The notes: generated from the letters alone by a model not told the origin. A stretch of DNA of 54,063 bases from Anaerolineae bacterium (GCA_023382675.1 JAHDWN010000044.1:1-54063), one strand, 5' to 3'. Shown: positions 1-8,642, counted from the stretch's first letter. Numbers and translations are program-made.

Positions 1-594
1 TGCGTTCACGTCCTGAGTGGCGGCGGTAGCGCTGATACGCTGAACGGCGCGCTTAATGCTCACATGCGCTTTGTCGGCTAACAGATCGTAGATCGTGCGA
101 GTTGCCACATTATTGGGTGTCAGCAGACTTCCCAGGGCGTAGGGCAGATCGATAATCGCCAGCGCCACCGGACGCCCATGGATCACATGCCGCCGCCGAA
201 TGCGCAGAATGCGATCCTCACCGCTCAGATGGAGCAACTGCGCCACGGATTTGGGCACTGCGATGACCTCGAAACCCTTGATCTCCATCACCTGACTGGG
301 ATGCTGCTCGATCATCAGCTCGGCAAAACCGCGCAGCGATTGCAGGTTTTCCTCGGTTTTCCGAGCGTTGATGTACGTTCCCTTGCCGGGCTGCCGGATC
401 AGCAGTCCTGCATCGGTGAGCAGTTGCAGCCCTTTGCGCGTCGTCACCCGGCTAATACCATAGGTTTCAGTAAGCTTTTCTTCAGTGGGTAGGGGATCAC
501 CAACCTTGAGCACACCGGCGTCAATTTGTTGGCGCAGCATGTCATATAGCTGACGATAGAGCGGTACAGGGCTGTCACGGTTGATCTCTGACAT
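1..594 (-). CDS. GntR/HutC-family transcriptional regulator, 3' end cut by window edge
   Basis: Reading the minus strand from the ATG at 594 gives 198 codons with no stop, so the C-terminus lies outside the window. The N-terminus (MSEINRDSPVPLYRQLYDML) and the segment PTEEKLTETYGISRVTTRKG form a GntR winged helix-turn-helix at about residues 10-75. From about residue 85 onward the protein resembles a UTRA (HutC) effector-binding domain, with LRIRRRHVIHGRPVAL near residues 134-149. Members of this family are usually repressors of sugar or amino-acid catabolic genes and are released by a small ligand. The target is not evident, because the downstream neighbours lie outside the window. AT-rich repeats just upstream may be its own operator. 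Family confidence is high; ligand unknown. Confidence 0.85.
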   Translation of the reverse strand, partial: MSEINRDSPVPLYRQLYDMLRQQIDAGVLKVGDPLPTEEKLTETYGISRVTTRKGLQLLTDAGLLIRQPGKGTYINARKTEENLQSLRGFAELMIEQHPSQVMEIKGFEVIAVPKSVAQLLHLSGEDRILRIRRRHVIHGRPVALAIIDLPYALGSLLTPNNVATRTIYDLLADKAHVSIKRAVQRISATAATQDVNA

Positions 595-619
595 ACCCAA
601 CCCCAGGGAAGTGCAGACA

Positions 620-649
620 ATAAGACACAATATAAGATGTTATAAGACA
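620..649. promoter_or_regulatory. Three ATAAGAYR-type direct repeats upstream of the GntR gene
   Basis: ATAAGACA, ATAAGATG and ATAAGACA start at 620, 632 and 642, in an AT-rich stretch 26-55 bases upstream of the regulator start. GntR-family proteins often autoregulate through short repeats at this position. That this is the operator is inference. Confidence 0.35.
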
Positions 650-720
650 TATCGCATTGTATATTTCATACGAATCTAGCTGTGGGGGCTACTTTGCTCA
701 TCTGAGGGAGAAACAATGCT

Positions 721-1590
721 TTAAGCGCTGCGTCGATAGTCGTGATGTAAGCCGCCCAAAACAGGAAAAGCAGTGATGCTATTCCTCATTGGCTGAAGCT
801 CGTCTTGCACAGGGAGTGGAATCGGAATCCGGCTCCCAATGCCTTGATGCGGTCGGGCAGAATTGAAATACGCCACATAGGCTTTGATCACCCGCTGCAA
901 CTGCTTCTGGTTGAGTATCAGCACGTGATCCAGACACTCACGTCGGACACTCCCCAGAAAGCGTTCACAGACCGCATTCGCTTTGGGTGCACGTATCGGC
1001 GTGCGCACAACGTCAATGCCGCTGGCAGCCCGCGCGAACGCAGCACCGTACTTGCTGTCGTTGTCACGGATCAGGAAACGCGGGCGCGTGTCGAAAGGTG
1101 TCGCTTCCCGGAGTTGCTGGGCAACCCATGCGTCGCTAGGGGAGCGAGTGACGGCAAAATGTACGACGCGGCGGGAACTCAACTCGATGACGAAGAAGAT
1201 GAAGCTGGCGCGAAACCACAGGTCGTAGGTCTGAACGAAATCGCACGCCCAAATGTCCTGTGCGTGATTGTTCAGAAAGGCAGCCCAGGTCTGTCCACCT
1301 TTCCGGGGTGGTCGGGTAGGACGAACCTGCCGGATGTACTTGGCAACGGTGCGCTTACTGAGCGGATAGCCCAACTTGCGGAGTTCATCGCGAATGCGTT
1401 TGATGCCCCACAAACGATTGTCGAGCGCCATCGAGTGGATCAGGTTGATCACGTCCTGGGGAACGCGCGGTGGCCGCGTTTTCGGCCTCGACTTCTGTCG
1501 CCAGAATAGGCGAAAGCCCTAGCGATGCCAGGGCAGAAGCGTATCCGGTTTGACAATCAGCAGGGCTTCTTTTGCTGGCTGGCAAATCGC
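721..1590 (-). pseudogene. Decayed DDE integrase/transposase (rve family) with in-frame amber stop
   Basis: The longest open part starts at a GTG at 1452 and encodes 243 residues of an integrase core. Asp lies in DIWACDFVQTYD, Asp in FLIRDNDSKYG and Glu in NAVCERFLGSVRREC, so the DDE triad is kept, and the typical ARPHQGIGSRIP tail follows. Translating upstream in the same frame recovers family sequence (LIVKPDTLLPWHR, stop, GFRLFWRQKSRPKTRPPR). A TAG at 1521-1519 therefore interrupts the gene, and two TGA codons at 1591-1596 close the frame before the usual N-terminal 70-80 residues. No terminal inverted repeats were found. It is a truncated and probably inactive insertion-sequence remnant, unless the stop is a sequencing error or is read through. 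The adjacent small HTH gene has a second copy near 12.1 kb. Confidence 0.8.
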
Positions 1591-1675
1591 TCATCACCAG
1601 GTACAACGAGTGTATGGGCTTTCAGATCCTGAATCGCAGAACAGAGTAATGCAAGATGATATTCTGAGCACTCGC

Positions 1676-1930
1676 TCATTTGAACTCACATGGATCATTT
1701 CCTTGATCATGTACCTGCTCGCGGTCGCGGATAATCTGATGTATCCGCTGCGGAGAAACCCCGAGTTCGCGGGCGAGATTGGATAGGCTTTCTCCTTGCG
1801 CATGACGTTTTCTAATGAGTTGATCCCGGCTGACCTTGCGTCCATGGGTCTTGAGACCCGAAGTCAATAACAACCATTGGACGATTTCTGGCATTGATCG
1901 TCGTCTGAGTTCGAGTCTCGTTGGGGTCAT
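1676..1930 (-). CDS. Small helix-turn-helix protein (copy 1 of a duplicated gene)
   Basis: The 84-residue reading from ATG at 1930 ends in a clear helix-turn-helix (GESLSNLARELGVSPQRIHQ, about residues 46-65), of the kind found in sigma-70 region 4 and MarR/LuxR-like DNA-binding modules. About 55 of 69 residues match the product at 12,070-12,360, judged by eye. This copy lacks the N-terminal 24-residue leader of that gene and has an unrelated C-terminal extension (EQVHDQGNDPCEFK). The frame stays open upstream to 2221, but that part resembles nothing recognised. The conservation of protein sequence suggests selection on at least one copy; this one may be a fragment. No function is assigned beyond probable DNA binding. 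Confidence 0.5.
   Translation of the reverse strand: MTPTRLELRRRSMPEIVQWLLLTSGLKTHGRKVSRDQLIRKRHAQGESLSNLARELGVSPQRIHQIIRDREQVHDQGNDPCEFK
1724..1930. repeat. Dispersed repeat, copy 1 (matches 12,082-12,288, same orientation)
   Basis: About 207 bases correspond to the shared coding part of the two small HTH genes. The stretch around 1834-1872, which includes CCATGGGTCTTGAGACCCGA, is identical in both copies; elsewhere differences are scattered substitutions without gaps. The flanks are unrelated. This indicates dispersal of the HTH segment rather than one long duplication. Confidence 0.8.
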
Positions 1931-2261
1931 ACGACAATCATCAATACCATACACGATGACGAAGAACAATTCGCATTGCGGATCGGGACACGCATATCTG
2001 TCATCGACTACACTGCCTTGCGCCAGCGCGGACGCCTTAACATGATGTTGAGGAGCAGAGAAACGCTGATGGGGCGCATTTCCTCCGGATGGGCTGAAAT
2101 GCACGCCCCAAATCCATCGACCGCCGCTTCCTGGCCAAGCACGAATTCTCGGAGATTTCTGTGAGCAGTACCCACCCGCTTGCCATAAACGTTGCGCCAG
2201 CGCACCCTTGAGCAGGTTCATGCCATCTGCTCAGGCGAATGTCGAGCCGTGAGGCTTTCGC
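1931..2261. other. Intergenic stretch with a strong hairpin at 2071-2109
   Basis: No convincing gene is seen. The only structure noticed is an inverted repeat. GGGGCGCATTTC at 2071-2082 pairs with GAAATGC plus GCCCC at 2096-2109, with a 2-base bulge and a 13-base loop. There is no T-run on either side. It may be a terminator-like element downstream of the minus-strand kinase gene or a leftover of mobile DNA. Confidence 0.5.
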
Positions 2262-3791
2262 TCAACCACTCCAACGCCCGACGAACTCGCTGAGACTCCG
2301 GTACAGCGGCAGCGAAGAGCGATAGCTCTCCTTGAATAAGGCATAGCCCTCGGCGTAAACGCCGTGATTCCTTGAATCCGGGTGGATGGTTTTGACAATC
2401 GTTACCATCTGCGCGGCGGCTTGCGCGTGGTCACGATAGTAGCGAACGCCGACGGCGGCATTCATGGCAGCGCCCAACACGCCTAACTCTGTCGCCTGCG
2501 GAACGTCGAGATCAAGCTCCAAAATGTCCGCCAGAATCTGAAGCCAGAGCGGGTTACGTACGATGCCGCCGGAAATCCGAACCTCGTCGACGGGTGTGTG
2601 CTCGTGCACTAAGTTCTCTTGGTGAACTTCAAAGCAATCTTTGAGTTCGTAGGCAACGCCCTCCATTACAGCACGCGCCAGATCCGGCAGCTTGTGATTG
2701 AGGCTCAATCCGAAGAACGAGCCGCGCGCCTGCGCGTTGTAGTACGGCGAACGCGACCCGGCGAGATAGGGGAGAAACAGGACGCCACGTGCCCCCGGCG
2801 GCGAAGCAGCAGCGTCGGACATGAAGCGTGCATAGCGTTCCGCCTCGTCGAGTTCGCCGTAGACCGTGTTGGTATACCAACGTGCCGCTTCGCCGGACGT
2901 GTTGGTCGCCGTTACCAGATACCATTGATCGGGGATGGGGTGTTTGAATAGCAGGCAGCGCTGCTGTTCATCTGCCACGAACGATGGCGAGGTGGACATC
3001 AACACGCCCGCTGTCCCGACTGTTATGCCTACCTGACCGGGACGGATAATCCCCAGCCCCAAAATGGTCGAGACACCGTCGCCGCTGCCCGTGACGACCG
3101 GGATGCCAGCAGGCAAGCCGATCTCGGCCGCAACGGCGTCGGTGATTAGCCCGACAGGTTGCGCCGATGCAGCAAGTTCCGGCAGGATAGCGGATGGGAT
3201 GCCGAGCAGTTCGGCAACATCAAGGTTCCATGTGCCTTTGCGGTTATCGAGCAGCAGTGTCGCCGAAGCGTCGGTGAAATCGGTGCGGATGTCGCCCGTC
3301 AGCCGATAGCGCAGGTAATCTTTCGAGAGGATGACGCGGCGAATCCGCTTGAAATTCTCCGGCTCGTTCTCGCGTACCCAGAGTAGCGGCAGCACCGTTT
3401 GCGACGGCGAGAGTGCCGTGCCCGTGGCGGCGAACATCGGTTCGTCATAATGGTTGCGCTTGATCCACTCCAACTGCGGCAGTACACGCTGATCGAGCCA
3501 ACTCAGGGTCGGGCGAACCGGGTTGCCCTGCTCGTCGAGCATGACCGCCATCATCATCACGCCGCACACGCTGAGCGCCTTAACGTCGTTGGCGTCAATT
3601 TGGCTCACGACCTCTGCCAACGCGGCGCAGGTGAACTTCCACCACTTGTCGGGATGAATTTCCAGCCAGCCCGCTTTGGGCGAGTCGAAATCATAGGTGC
3701 GCTCGGCTTGCGCTACCTGTGTCCCGCGATCGTCAATCGCCGCGCACTTGACACTCGACGTGCCTAAATCAATTCCAATAAAGACTGCCAT
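2262..3791 (-). CDS. xylB: FGGY-family carbohydrate kinase, xylulokinase-like
   Basis: The 509-residue product has the length and layout of FGGY sugar kinases, which phosphorylate a pentulose or related sugar with ATP in the cytoplasm. The N-terminal phosphate-binding motif is FIGIDLGTSSVK (residues 4-15). The central region has VTGSGDGVSTILGLGI, and the C-terminal ATP-binding region has RISGGIVRNPLWLQILADIL. Xylulokinase (D-xylulose to xylulose 5-phosphate) is the best guess, from WLEIHPDKWW near residue 42 and the pentose-type importer upstream. Other FGGY kinases (ribulokinase, erythritol or gluconate kinases) cannot be excluded. It is the last gene of a minus-strand set with the ABC importer, separated from the permease by 135 bases that hold a hairpin. 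Substrate confidence is moderate. Confidence 0.85.
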   Translation of the reverse strand: MAVFIGIDLGTSSVKCAAIDDRGTQVAQAERTYDFDSPKAGWLEIHPDKWWKFTCAALAEVVSQIDANDVKALSVCGVMMMAVMLDEQGNPVRPTLSWLDQRVLPQLEWIKRNHYDEPMFAATGTALSPSQTVLPLLWVRENEPENFKRIRRVILSKDYLRYRLTGDIRTDFTDASATLLLDNRKGTWNLDVAELLGIPSAILPELAASAQPVGLITDAVAAEIGLPAGIPVVTGSGDGVSTILGLGIIRPGQVGITVGTAGVLMSTSPSFVADEQQRCLLFKHPIPDQWYLVTATNTSGEAARWYTNTVYGELDEAERYARFMSDAAASPPGARGVLFLPYLAGSRSPYYNAQARGSFFGLSLNHKLPDLARAVMEGVAYELKDCFEVHQENLVHEHTPVDEVRISGGIVRNPLWLQILADILELDLDVPQATELGVLGAAMNAAVGVRYYRDHAQAAAQMVTIVKTIHPDSRNHGVYAEGYALFKESYRSSLPLYRSLSEFVGRWSG

Positions 3792-3843
3792 CTCGACATA
3801 ATCCTTAAATACACCAGCGCACTAAATCATGGTTTTGTCCTCA

Positions 3844-3879
3844 CTCCAGCCCTCTCCCTATTGGGAAGAAGGGCCGGAG
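3844..3879. repeat. REP-like palindromic hairpin (CTCC-GCCCT-CCC / GGG-AGGGC-GGAG)
   Basis: The interrupted inverted repeat CTCCaGCCCTctCCC ... GGGaagaAGGGCcGGAG lies between the permease and kinase genes. It resembles the CCCTCTCCC/GGGAGAGGG intergenic palindromes that are common in Chloroflexota genomes. It could stabilise the upstream transcript or attenuate expression of the kinase. Confidence 0.5.
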
Positions 3880-3926
3880 ACAGCGACAATCGCAAGTCAC
3901 CGAAGCCACAGTTTTTCCGCAGCCCA

Positions 3927-4937
3927 CTACGTCCCTCGCCGCCGATTCATATCAATGGCGACAGCGACGAAGATGACGAGCCCCTGCACGAGCTGCGTGT
4001 AGTAGGGCGAGACGTTGAGCAGATTGAGCGTGTTTTGGATTAACCCAAGAATGGCGACGCCGAGCAACGTTCCCCAAACGCCGCCTTTGCCGCCCGATAG
4101 GCTGGTGCCACCTATGACGACCGCCGCAATCACGTCGAGTTCTAGCCCGGTGCCGATGATGGTCGGCGCAGAGCCGAGACGCGCGACGAGAATCAGACCG
4201 CCGAACGCGGACAGCACGGCGGAAATGACATAGACCGAAATCTTGATCTGATTGACTTTGATGCCGACGATCTGCGCCGCGCGCTCGTTACCGCCGACAG
4301 CGTAGATCTTGCGCCCGAACGAGGTACGGCTCAGAACAATACTGGCGATGACGTACAGCCCGAATAGCAGGACGATGGGGACGGGGATAGGACCGATCGT
4401 GCCGCGACCGAGAAAGTTGATGTCCGAACCCAGGCCTGTCACCGTGACCGCGCGACCGTAGATCAGTTCTAGCCCGCGCGCTACACTCAACATTGCCAGC
4501 GTCGTAATCAGCGGCGGCACACGCAGCTTAGTGATCGCTATCCCATTGATCAACCCGATGATGATGCCAATGCCGACGGCGATGAGGATGACGACGACGG
4601 CAGGGCTGCCGGACTTCGAGTAGGTGGCAGCGATTGTGGCCGCCAGCGCCATCGTCGAGCCAACCGAGAGGTCGATCCCGCCCGAAAGCATCACGAAGGT
4701 CATCCCGACAGCGACGATGCCGGTCGAGGTCATCGTGATGATCACGTTGACGAAGTTGCCGACGGTCAGAAAGTAGGGCGAGAGGATCGAGAGAATGATG
4801 CCGAAGCCGATAAGGATGATCAAGAGACCGGTTTCGTCGGGGAGGCGTTTGAGAAACTTGAGGTTGGGCAGCCTCGCCGGAGCATTCCAGGCACGCGCAA
4901 CGTGATTTTCGGGTTCGGAAATGGAATTAGGTTTCAA
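3927..4937 (-). CDS. Ribose/xylose-type ABC transporter permease
   Basis: The 336-residue, very hydrophobic protein belongs to the RbsC/AraH/XylH (BPD_transp_2) family, the membrane channel of CUT2 sugar importers. Family signatures include ILSPYFLTVGNFVNVI, the segment MLSGGIDLSVGSTMALAA, FGRKIYAVGGNERAAQIVGI and AAVVIGGTSLSGGKGGVWGT. About nine or ten membrane segments begin at residue 37 or so. Translation appears to start at a TTG that overlaps the last 11 bases of the ATPase gene, which suggests translational coupling. With the ATPase and binding protein upstream it forms a complete importer. The substrate is probably a pentose or other monosaccharide, judged from the neighbouring kinase. 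Confidence 0.9.
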   Translation of the reverse strand: MKPNSISEPENHVARAWNAPARLPNLKFLKRLPDETGLLIILIGFGIILSILSPYFLTVGNFVNVIITMTSTGIVAVGMTFVMLSGGIDLSVGSTMALAATIAATYSKSGSPAVVVILIAVGIGIIIGLINGIAITKLRVPPLITTLAMLSVARGLELIYGRAVTVTGLGSDINFLGRGTIGPIPVPIVLLFGLYVIASIVLSRTSFGRKIYAVGGNERAAQIVGIKVNQIKISVYVISAVLSAFGGLILVARLGSAPTIIGTGLELDVIAAVVIGGTSLSGGKGGVWGTLLGVAILGLIQNTLNLLNVSPYYTQLVQGLVIFVAVAIDMNRRRGT

Positions 4938-6435
4938 GAGAAATACTCTCCGTCACAAGTGCGATCAATTCATTGCGGGTGACTTCACCGCGCGCGATTT
5001 GACGGCTGATCCTGCCGTCGTACATCACAAATATGCGATCGCTCAAATCGTAGACTTCGTCAATCTCGGAAGAAATGAGCAAGATTGAGGTGCCTTCCCC
5101 CGCGAGACGTTGCAGAATCCGGTAAATTTCGCGCTTGGCACCGATGTCGATGCCGCGCGTTGGCTCGTCTAGGATCAAGATGGTGGAATTCAGGAGCAGC
5201 CATTTGCCCAAAACCACTTTTTGTTGGTTGCCACCGCTTAAGTACATGATGTGCTGTTCCTGGCTGGCAGCACGCACGCCCAGGTCAGCGACCATTTCGC
5301 CTGTCAGTTGCCGTTGCGCACCACGATCGAGGAGTCCGAGCCAGTTGCTCAGCCGGTCAAACAGCGTGACGGTCGCGTTTTCGCGCACCGATAGTCCGCC
5401 AATGATGCCTTCGACCAGGCGGCTCTCGGTGACAAAGCCCATGCCTCTGCGAATCACGTCGCGCGGGCTACGAACGTGAACGGCCTCGCCGTCGATAACG
5501 ACGGTGCCGGAGTCATAGGGCAGCAAGCCAAACAACGCCTTCGCCAACTCGGTCTTGCCTGCGCCTAACAGCCCGCAAATACCGACAATTTCACCGCGTC
5601 GCAGATCGAAGCTGATGTCATGCAGGACGTCGTGAACCGTGAGCGCGCGGACGGACAGAATCGTGTCGCCGGCGTGCGTCTGGCTCTGGCCTTCGCCGAT
5701 TTCGAGGCCGTGCCCGACCATCTTCAGAATCAAGTCTGACTTGGTGATTTCCTTCGCCTTGTGGGTGCTGACCTTCTTGCCATCCTTAAGCACCGTGATC
5801 CGGTCGCAAATCGCCAGCACCTCGTCAAGGAAGTGCGAGACATAAATGATCGAGACACCTTCCGCCTTAAGCGATTCGATCAGCTTAAAGAGCGAGTGCT
5901 TCTCGGATTCGGTGAGCGAGGATGTTGGCTCGTCCATGACGAGGATGCGCGCGTCCAACGAAATCGCACGCAGGATTTCAACCATTTGCGCCTCGGCAAG
6001 GCGTATGTCACCGACGAGCGCTGAGGGGTCGATCTCCAAACTCATCCGCGCCAGCAGTTGGCGCGCCGCCTGCTTCTGATCGGCCTTGCTGACCAGCCCC
6101 CAGCGATTGAGGCGCGGATGCCCGGCGAACAAGTTCTCTGCGACCGAAAGATTCGGAAACAGGGTCGGTTCTTGATGAATGAATGCCATCCCCAACGCCG
6201 CCGAGTCGCGCGGGTTGGCGATGACACGCGGCGCCCCGTCGAGGCTGATGACGCCGTCATCGGGGTTGACGATGCCATTCAGGACTTTAATGAGGGTTGA
6301 TTTTCCCGCGCCGTTTTCGCCCACCAACCCGTGAATTTCGCCCATTTGTAGCGAAAAGTCGACGTGATCGAGCGCGAGGATCCCCGGATAGTGTTTGGTT
6401 ATGCCGGACAACTCTAAAAGGCAGTCTTGTTCCAT
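4927..6435 (-). CDS. Ribose-type ABC transporter ATP-binding protein (two nucleotide-binding domains)
   Basis: The 502 residues contain two ABC cassettes, as in RbsA/XylG/MglA. In domain 1 the Walker A motif is GENGAGKST (near residue 40) and the Walker B is ILVMDEPTSSL, with a degenerate signature (IRLAEAQMVEI) that is usual for this family. In domain 2 the Walker A is GLLGAGKTE, the signature is LSGGNQQKVVLGKWL, and the Walker B is ILILDEPTRGID. It energises import through the permease encoded immediately downstream. The gene for the binding protein lies upstream across a 172-base gap containing a hairpin that could reduce read-through, which would fit the excess of binding protein normally needed. 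Confidence 0.93.
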   Translation of the reverse strand: MEQDCLLELSGITKHYPGILALDHVDFSLQMGEIHGLVGENGAGKSTLIKVLNGIVNPDDGVISLDGAPRVIANPRDSAALGMAFIHQEPTLFPNLSVAENLFAGHPRLNRWGLVSKADQKQAARQLLARMSLEIDPSALVGDIRLAEAQMVEILRAISLDARILVMDEPTSSLTESEKHSLFKLIESLKAEGVSIIYVSHFLDEVLAICDRITVLKDGKKVSTHKAKEITKSDLILKMVGHGLEIGEGQSQTHAGDTILSVRALTVHDVLHDISFDLRRGEIVGICGLLGAGKTELAKALFGLLPYDSGTVVIDGEAVHVRSPRDVIRRGMGFVTESRLVEGIIGGLSVRENATVTLFDRLSNWLGLLDRGAQRQLTGEMVADLGVRAASQEQHIMYLSGGNQQKVVLGKWLLLNSTILILDEPTRGIDIGAKREIYRILQRLAGEGTSILLISSEIDEVYDLSDRIFVMYDGRISRQIARGEVTRNELIALVTESISLET

Positions 6436-6497
6436 CTACAATCATCCAAACGTTCAAAACAAGCCTAGCTCACGTATTCAAAGTTTCAAGTTGTCGG

Positions 6498-6523
6498 TAC
6501 GGACGACCCGTAGGCCGTCCGTA
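6498..6523. promoter_or_regulatory. Intercistronic hairpin between binding protein and ATPase genes
   Basis: TACGGACG at 6498-6505 is a perfect inverted match to CGTCCGTA at 6516-6523, with a 10-base loop. It lies between the stop of the binding-protein gene and the start of the ATPase gene. No T-run follows. A role as partial terminator or mRNA-stabilising stem is inference. Confidence 0.45.
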
Positions 6524-6607
6524 TGTCGCGGTTCCCCCAGATGAGCTATGTGCAGACAGCGAAGTGATTGTCGATCTCACTCCAGCAACTTGACTCGGCG
6601 ATACTAC

Positions 6608-7603
6608 TTACTGAGCGATGTCCTGGCTAAATTCGATGTCACCCCAGAGGGTTGGGAAGCTCGCGATGTTATCGGGAGTGACCACGTCGCCGCCAAAGAA
6701 CAGGCCGCTCGGAATGGTATCGCCCATGCCCTGGAGTGCGTAATCGATGGCGCGCGCTGTCCAGACGCCCTGCATGTACGGGTACTGCGAGAAGGATGCA
6801 TCAGTCGTGCCTTCGCGGATTTGTTGGAGCGTCTCGCCGTTACCGTCAACGCCAATGATCCAGATGTGCGCAGGATCGGAGGCCGGAACCATGCGCCCTG
6901 CTTCCGTTACTGCCGCAATCGCGCCGGAATTCGTCAGATCGGTCACTGAGTAGATGACGTTGATTTCGGGATTCGATTGCAGGTAGGTGGTCACAATCGA
7001 GAGAGCGGTGTTCGGGTCAACTTCGGCGTCGGGCGTGCCAACCAGCGTGAAGCTGTCGTCATCCTGGAAGGCGCTCAGGAAGCCATTCAGGCGGTCGACG
7101 AAGGGGACGACGCTGACGGGGCCATAGAGGACGAGTGCGTGAATCGGTCCGTCAATCCGATCGCGGACGTACTGCCCGAGCGACTTGCCTGCAACGACGT
7201 TATCGGTCACCAACAAGGCAGTGACGGGGCCGCGAATGTCACGGTCGATGGCGAAGAACGGGTGCCCATCTGCCATGTACGCTTCAATCGCCGGAACGAG
7301 CGCATCGGCATCGAGAGCAATCGCGGCAGCGCCGACGACGTTCGTCACGCGGTAGTTGTCGATGTGACCCACCTGCCGTTCGATCGAGTTTTCGGCATTG
7401 TTGACGACGACGTTGTAACCAAGACGTTCACCTTCGTCCTTGAAACCATGCGCCGCAGCCCAATAGAAGGGCGCGCCCGCGAACGGAATCGTCAGAGCGA
7501 TGGTCGGCGTATCCTGTGCAAGAAGCCGGGCTTGGGGGACTGGGGCGCTGATCGCGAAGAAGGCGATCAAAACGACGACAAATAAGAAACTACGGCCTTT
7601 CAT
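6608..7603 (-). CDS. Sugar ABC transporter substrate-binding protein (Peripla_BP_4/RbsB type)
   Basis: The 331-residue protein begins with a signal peptide (charged MKGR, hydrophobic SFLFVVVLIAFFAISAPV, likely cleavage before QDTPTIAL). No lipobox cysteine is present, so anchoring is unclear in a single-membrane cell. The mature part has the periplasmic-binding-protein type I fold. FAGAPFYWAAAHGFKDEGER is the usual first strand-helix; IALDADALVPAIEAYMADGHPFFAIDRD and IWIIGVDGNGETLQQIREGTTDAS are typical later landmarks. It should bind the imported sugar outside the membrane and deliver it to the permease. It is first in the minus-strand operon and carries a long 5' leader with a hairpin and a palindromic operator. 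Confidence 0.88.
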   Translation of the reverse strand: MKGRSFLFVVVLIAFFAISAPVPQARLLAQDTPTIALTIPFAGAPFYWAAAHGFKDEGERLGYNVVVNNAENSIERQVGHIDNYRVTNVVGAAAIALDADALVPAIEAYMADGHPFFAIDRDIRGPVTALLVTDNVVAGKSLGQYVRDRIDGPIHALVLYGPVSVVPFVDRLNGFLSAFQDDDSFTLVGTPDAEVDPNTALSIVTTYLQSNPEINVIYSVTDLTNSGAIAAVTEAGRMVPASDPAHIWIIGVDGNGETLQQIREGTTDASFSQYPYMQGVWTARAIDYALQGMGDTIPSGLFFGGDVVTPDNIASFPTLWGDIEFSQDIAQ

Positions 7604-7742
7604 CTAATCCTCTTTCTTTAGAATTTAAGACTCTCCAACGACAAGCGATAGCCTTCACATACCTGGTTCGACAGGCATTCCAAAGGCTGTGCACACTCTG
7701 TAGCCCGCAGACTCCCTCCTTTCAAGACTTGTAAGGGAAACA

Positions 7743-7761
7743 CAGTGAGGCACCCTCACTG
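7743..7761. promoter_or_regulatory. Small perfect hairpin in the leader of the ABC-importer operon
   Basis: CAGTGAGG and CCTCACTG form an 8 bp stem around the 3-base loop CAC. It lies between the predicted minus-strand promoter and the binding-protein start. It could be a second operator or an mRNA stem. Confidence 0.4.
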
Positions 7762-7772
7762 ACGTCCTAATC

Positions 7773-7836
7773 ATTGTGGAAACACTTTTTAAGTTTGTCA
7801 ATATGTATTGACAAACTTTGTAGGCTATTCTAAAGT
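7773..7836. promoter_or_regulatory. Divergent promoters around a perfect 13+13 bp palindromic operator
   Basis: AAGTTTGTCAATA (7791-7803) is followed after TG by its exact reverse complement (7806-7818). Each arm contains TTGACA. On the plus strand TTGACA (7808-7813) is 17 bases from TAAAGT (7831-7836) and faces the GntR gene. On the minus strand TTGACA (7801-7796) is 17 bases from CACAAT (7778-7773) and faces the ABC-importer operon. A dimeric regulator bound here would cover both -35 elements. The obvious candidate is the adjacent GntR/HutC protein, acting as repressor of the importer and of itself. Confidence 0.75.
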
Positions 7837-7898
7837 GGATAGTAAAATTGGGAATTGAGAAGACGAGTTCCATGCGTCAGTAGAGAGTTTGTATTACT

Positions 7899-8642
7899 TT
7901 GCCAATCCTAAAGCAAAACGGTATCCCACTTTACGTCCAGATCGAGGAGATCTTGTCTGAACGCATCGCTATCGGCGAGTGGGCGGTCAATGAAACGATT
8001 CCAAATGAGATGGCGTTGTGCCAAGAGTTTGGCGTGAGTCGCGGGCCCGTGCGGCAGGCATTGGATCAACTGGTGCGCAGAGGGTTGTTGAATCGCAAGC
8101 AGGGCAAAGGCACGATTGTCTTGCCGCCCAAAGCCGAAAATCCCCTGAGTGATGTTTACAGTTTTACCCGATTGATTGAGCGTCGGAACAAGCGCCCGTC
8201 GATCCGGTTGCTGGCGTTCGACGTGGTTCCGGCAGAAAAATACGCCGTCACCTATTTGAACCTGCAGCCGGGCGCGAAGATTTTCAAGATGCGGCGCTTG
8301 CGGTTGGCGGACGACGAACCGTTGATCATCGAAACGGTCTACTTGCCACATGAGATTTGCCCGGAGTTGACTGCAAAAGAAGTGGCAGGCCCTTCGCTTT
8401 ACACGCTCTTGCGAGAGCAGTACGGTGTCAACCTTGTCCATAGCAAACACTACTTTGAGCCGACGGTAGCGAATGAATTTGAGGCGGGCGTCTTGGGCAT
8501 TGAAAAGAAGGCGCCGATGCTCCTGCAAGAGACGATTACTTATACCTTTGGAGATAATCCGGTTGTCTTTAGCAAAGCCGTGATGCGAGGCGATAGGGTA
8601 CGTTATTACGTCGAATTAATTGCACCTATCGTCTCTCCGTAA
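7899..8642 (+). CDS. GntR/HutC-family transcriptional regulator
   Basis: The 247-residue product has a GntR winged helix (GIPLYVQIEEILSERI, then NEMALCQEFGVSRGPVRQAL and GKGTIVLPP, residues 8-80) and a UTRA domain (about 95-240, with KMRRLRLADDEPLIIETVYL). It starts at a TTG; no upstream ATG in frame fits the family N-terminus better. Proteins of this type repress catabolic operons until a sugar phosphate or similar ligand binds the UTRA domain. The gene diverges from the ABC-importer operon across a perfect palindrome, which makes it the likely local regulator. The dehydrogenase genes follow on the same strand 143 bases later and may share its control. Confidence 0.88.
   Translation: MPILKQNGIPLYVQIEEILSERIAIGEWAVNETIPNEMALCQEFGVSRGPVRQALDQLVRRGLLNRKQGKGTIVLPPKAENPLSDVYSFTRLIERRNKRPSIRLLAFDVVPAEKYAVTYLNLQPGAKIFKMRRLRLADDEPLIIETVYLPHEICPELTAKEVAGPSLYTLLREQYGVNLVHSKHYFEPTVANEFEAGVLGIEKKAPMLLQETITYTFGDNPVVFSKAVMRGDRVRYYVELIAPIVSP

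Noticed and set aside
1931-2221. Upstream extension of the first HTH copy to a 181-codon frame
   Set aside because: The added residues resemble nothing, the second copy has a different leader, and the ATG at 1930 fits the start of the shared segment.
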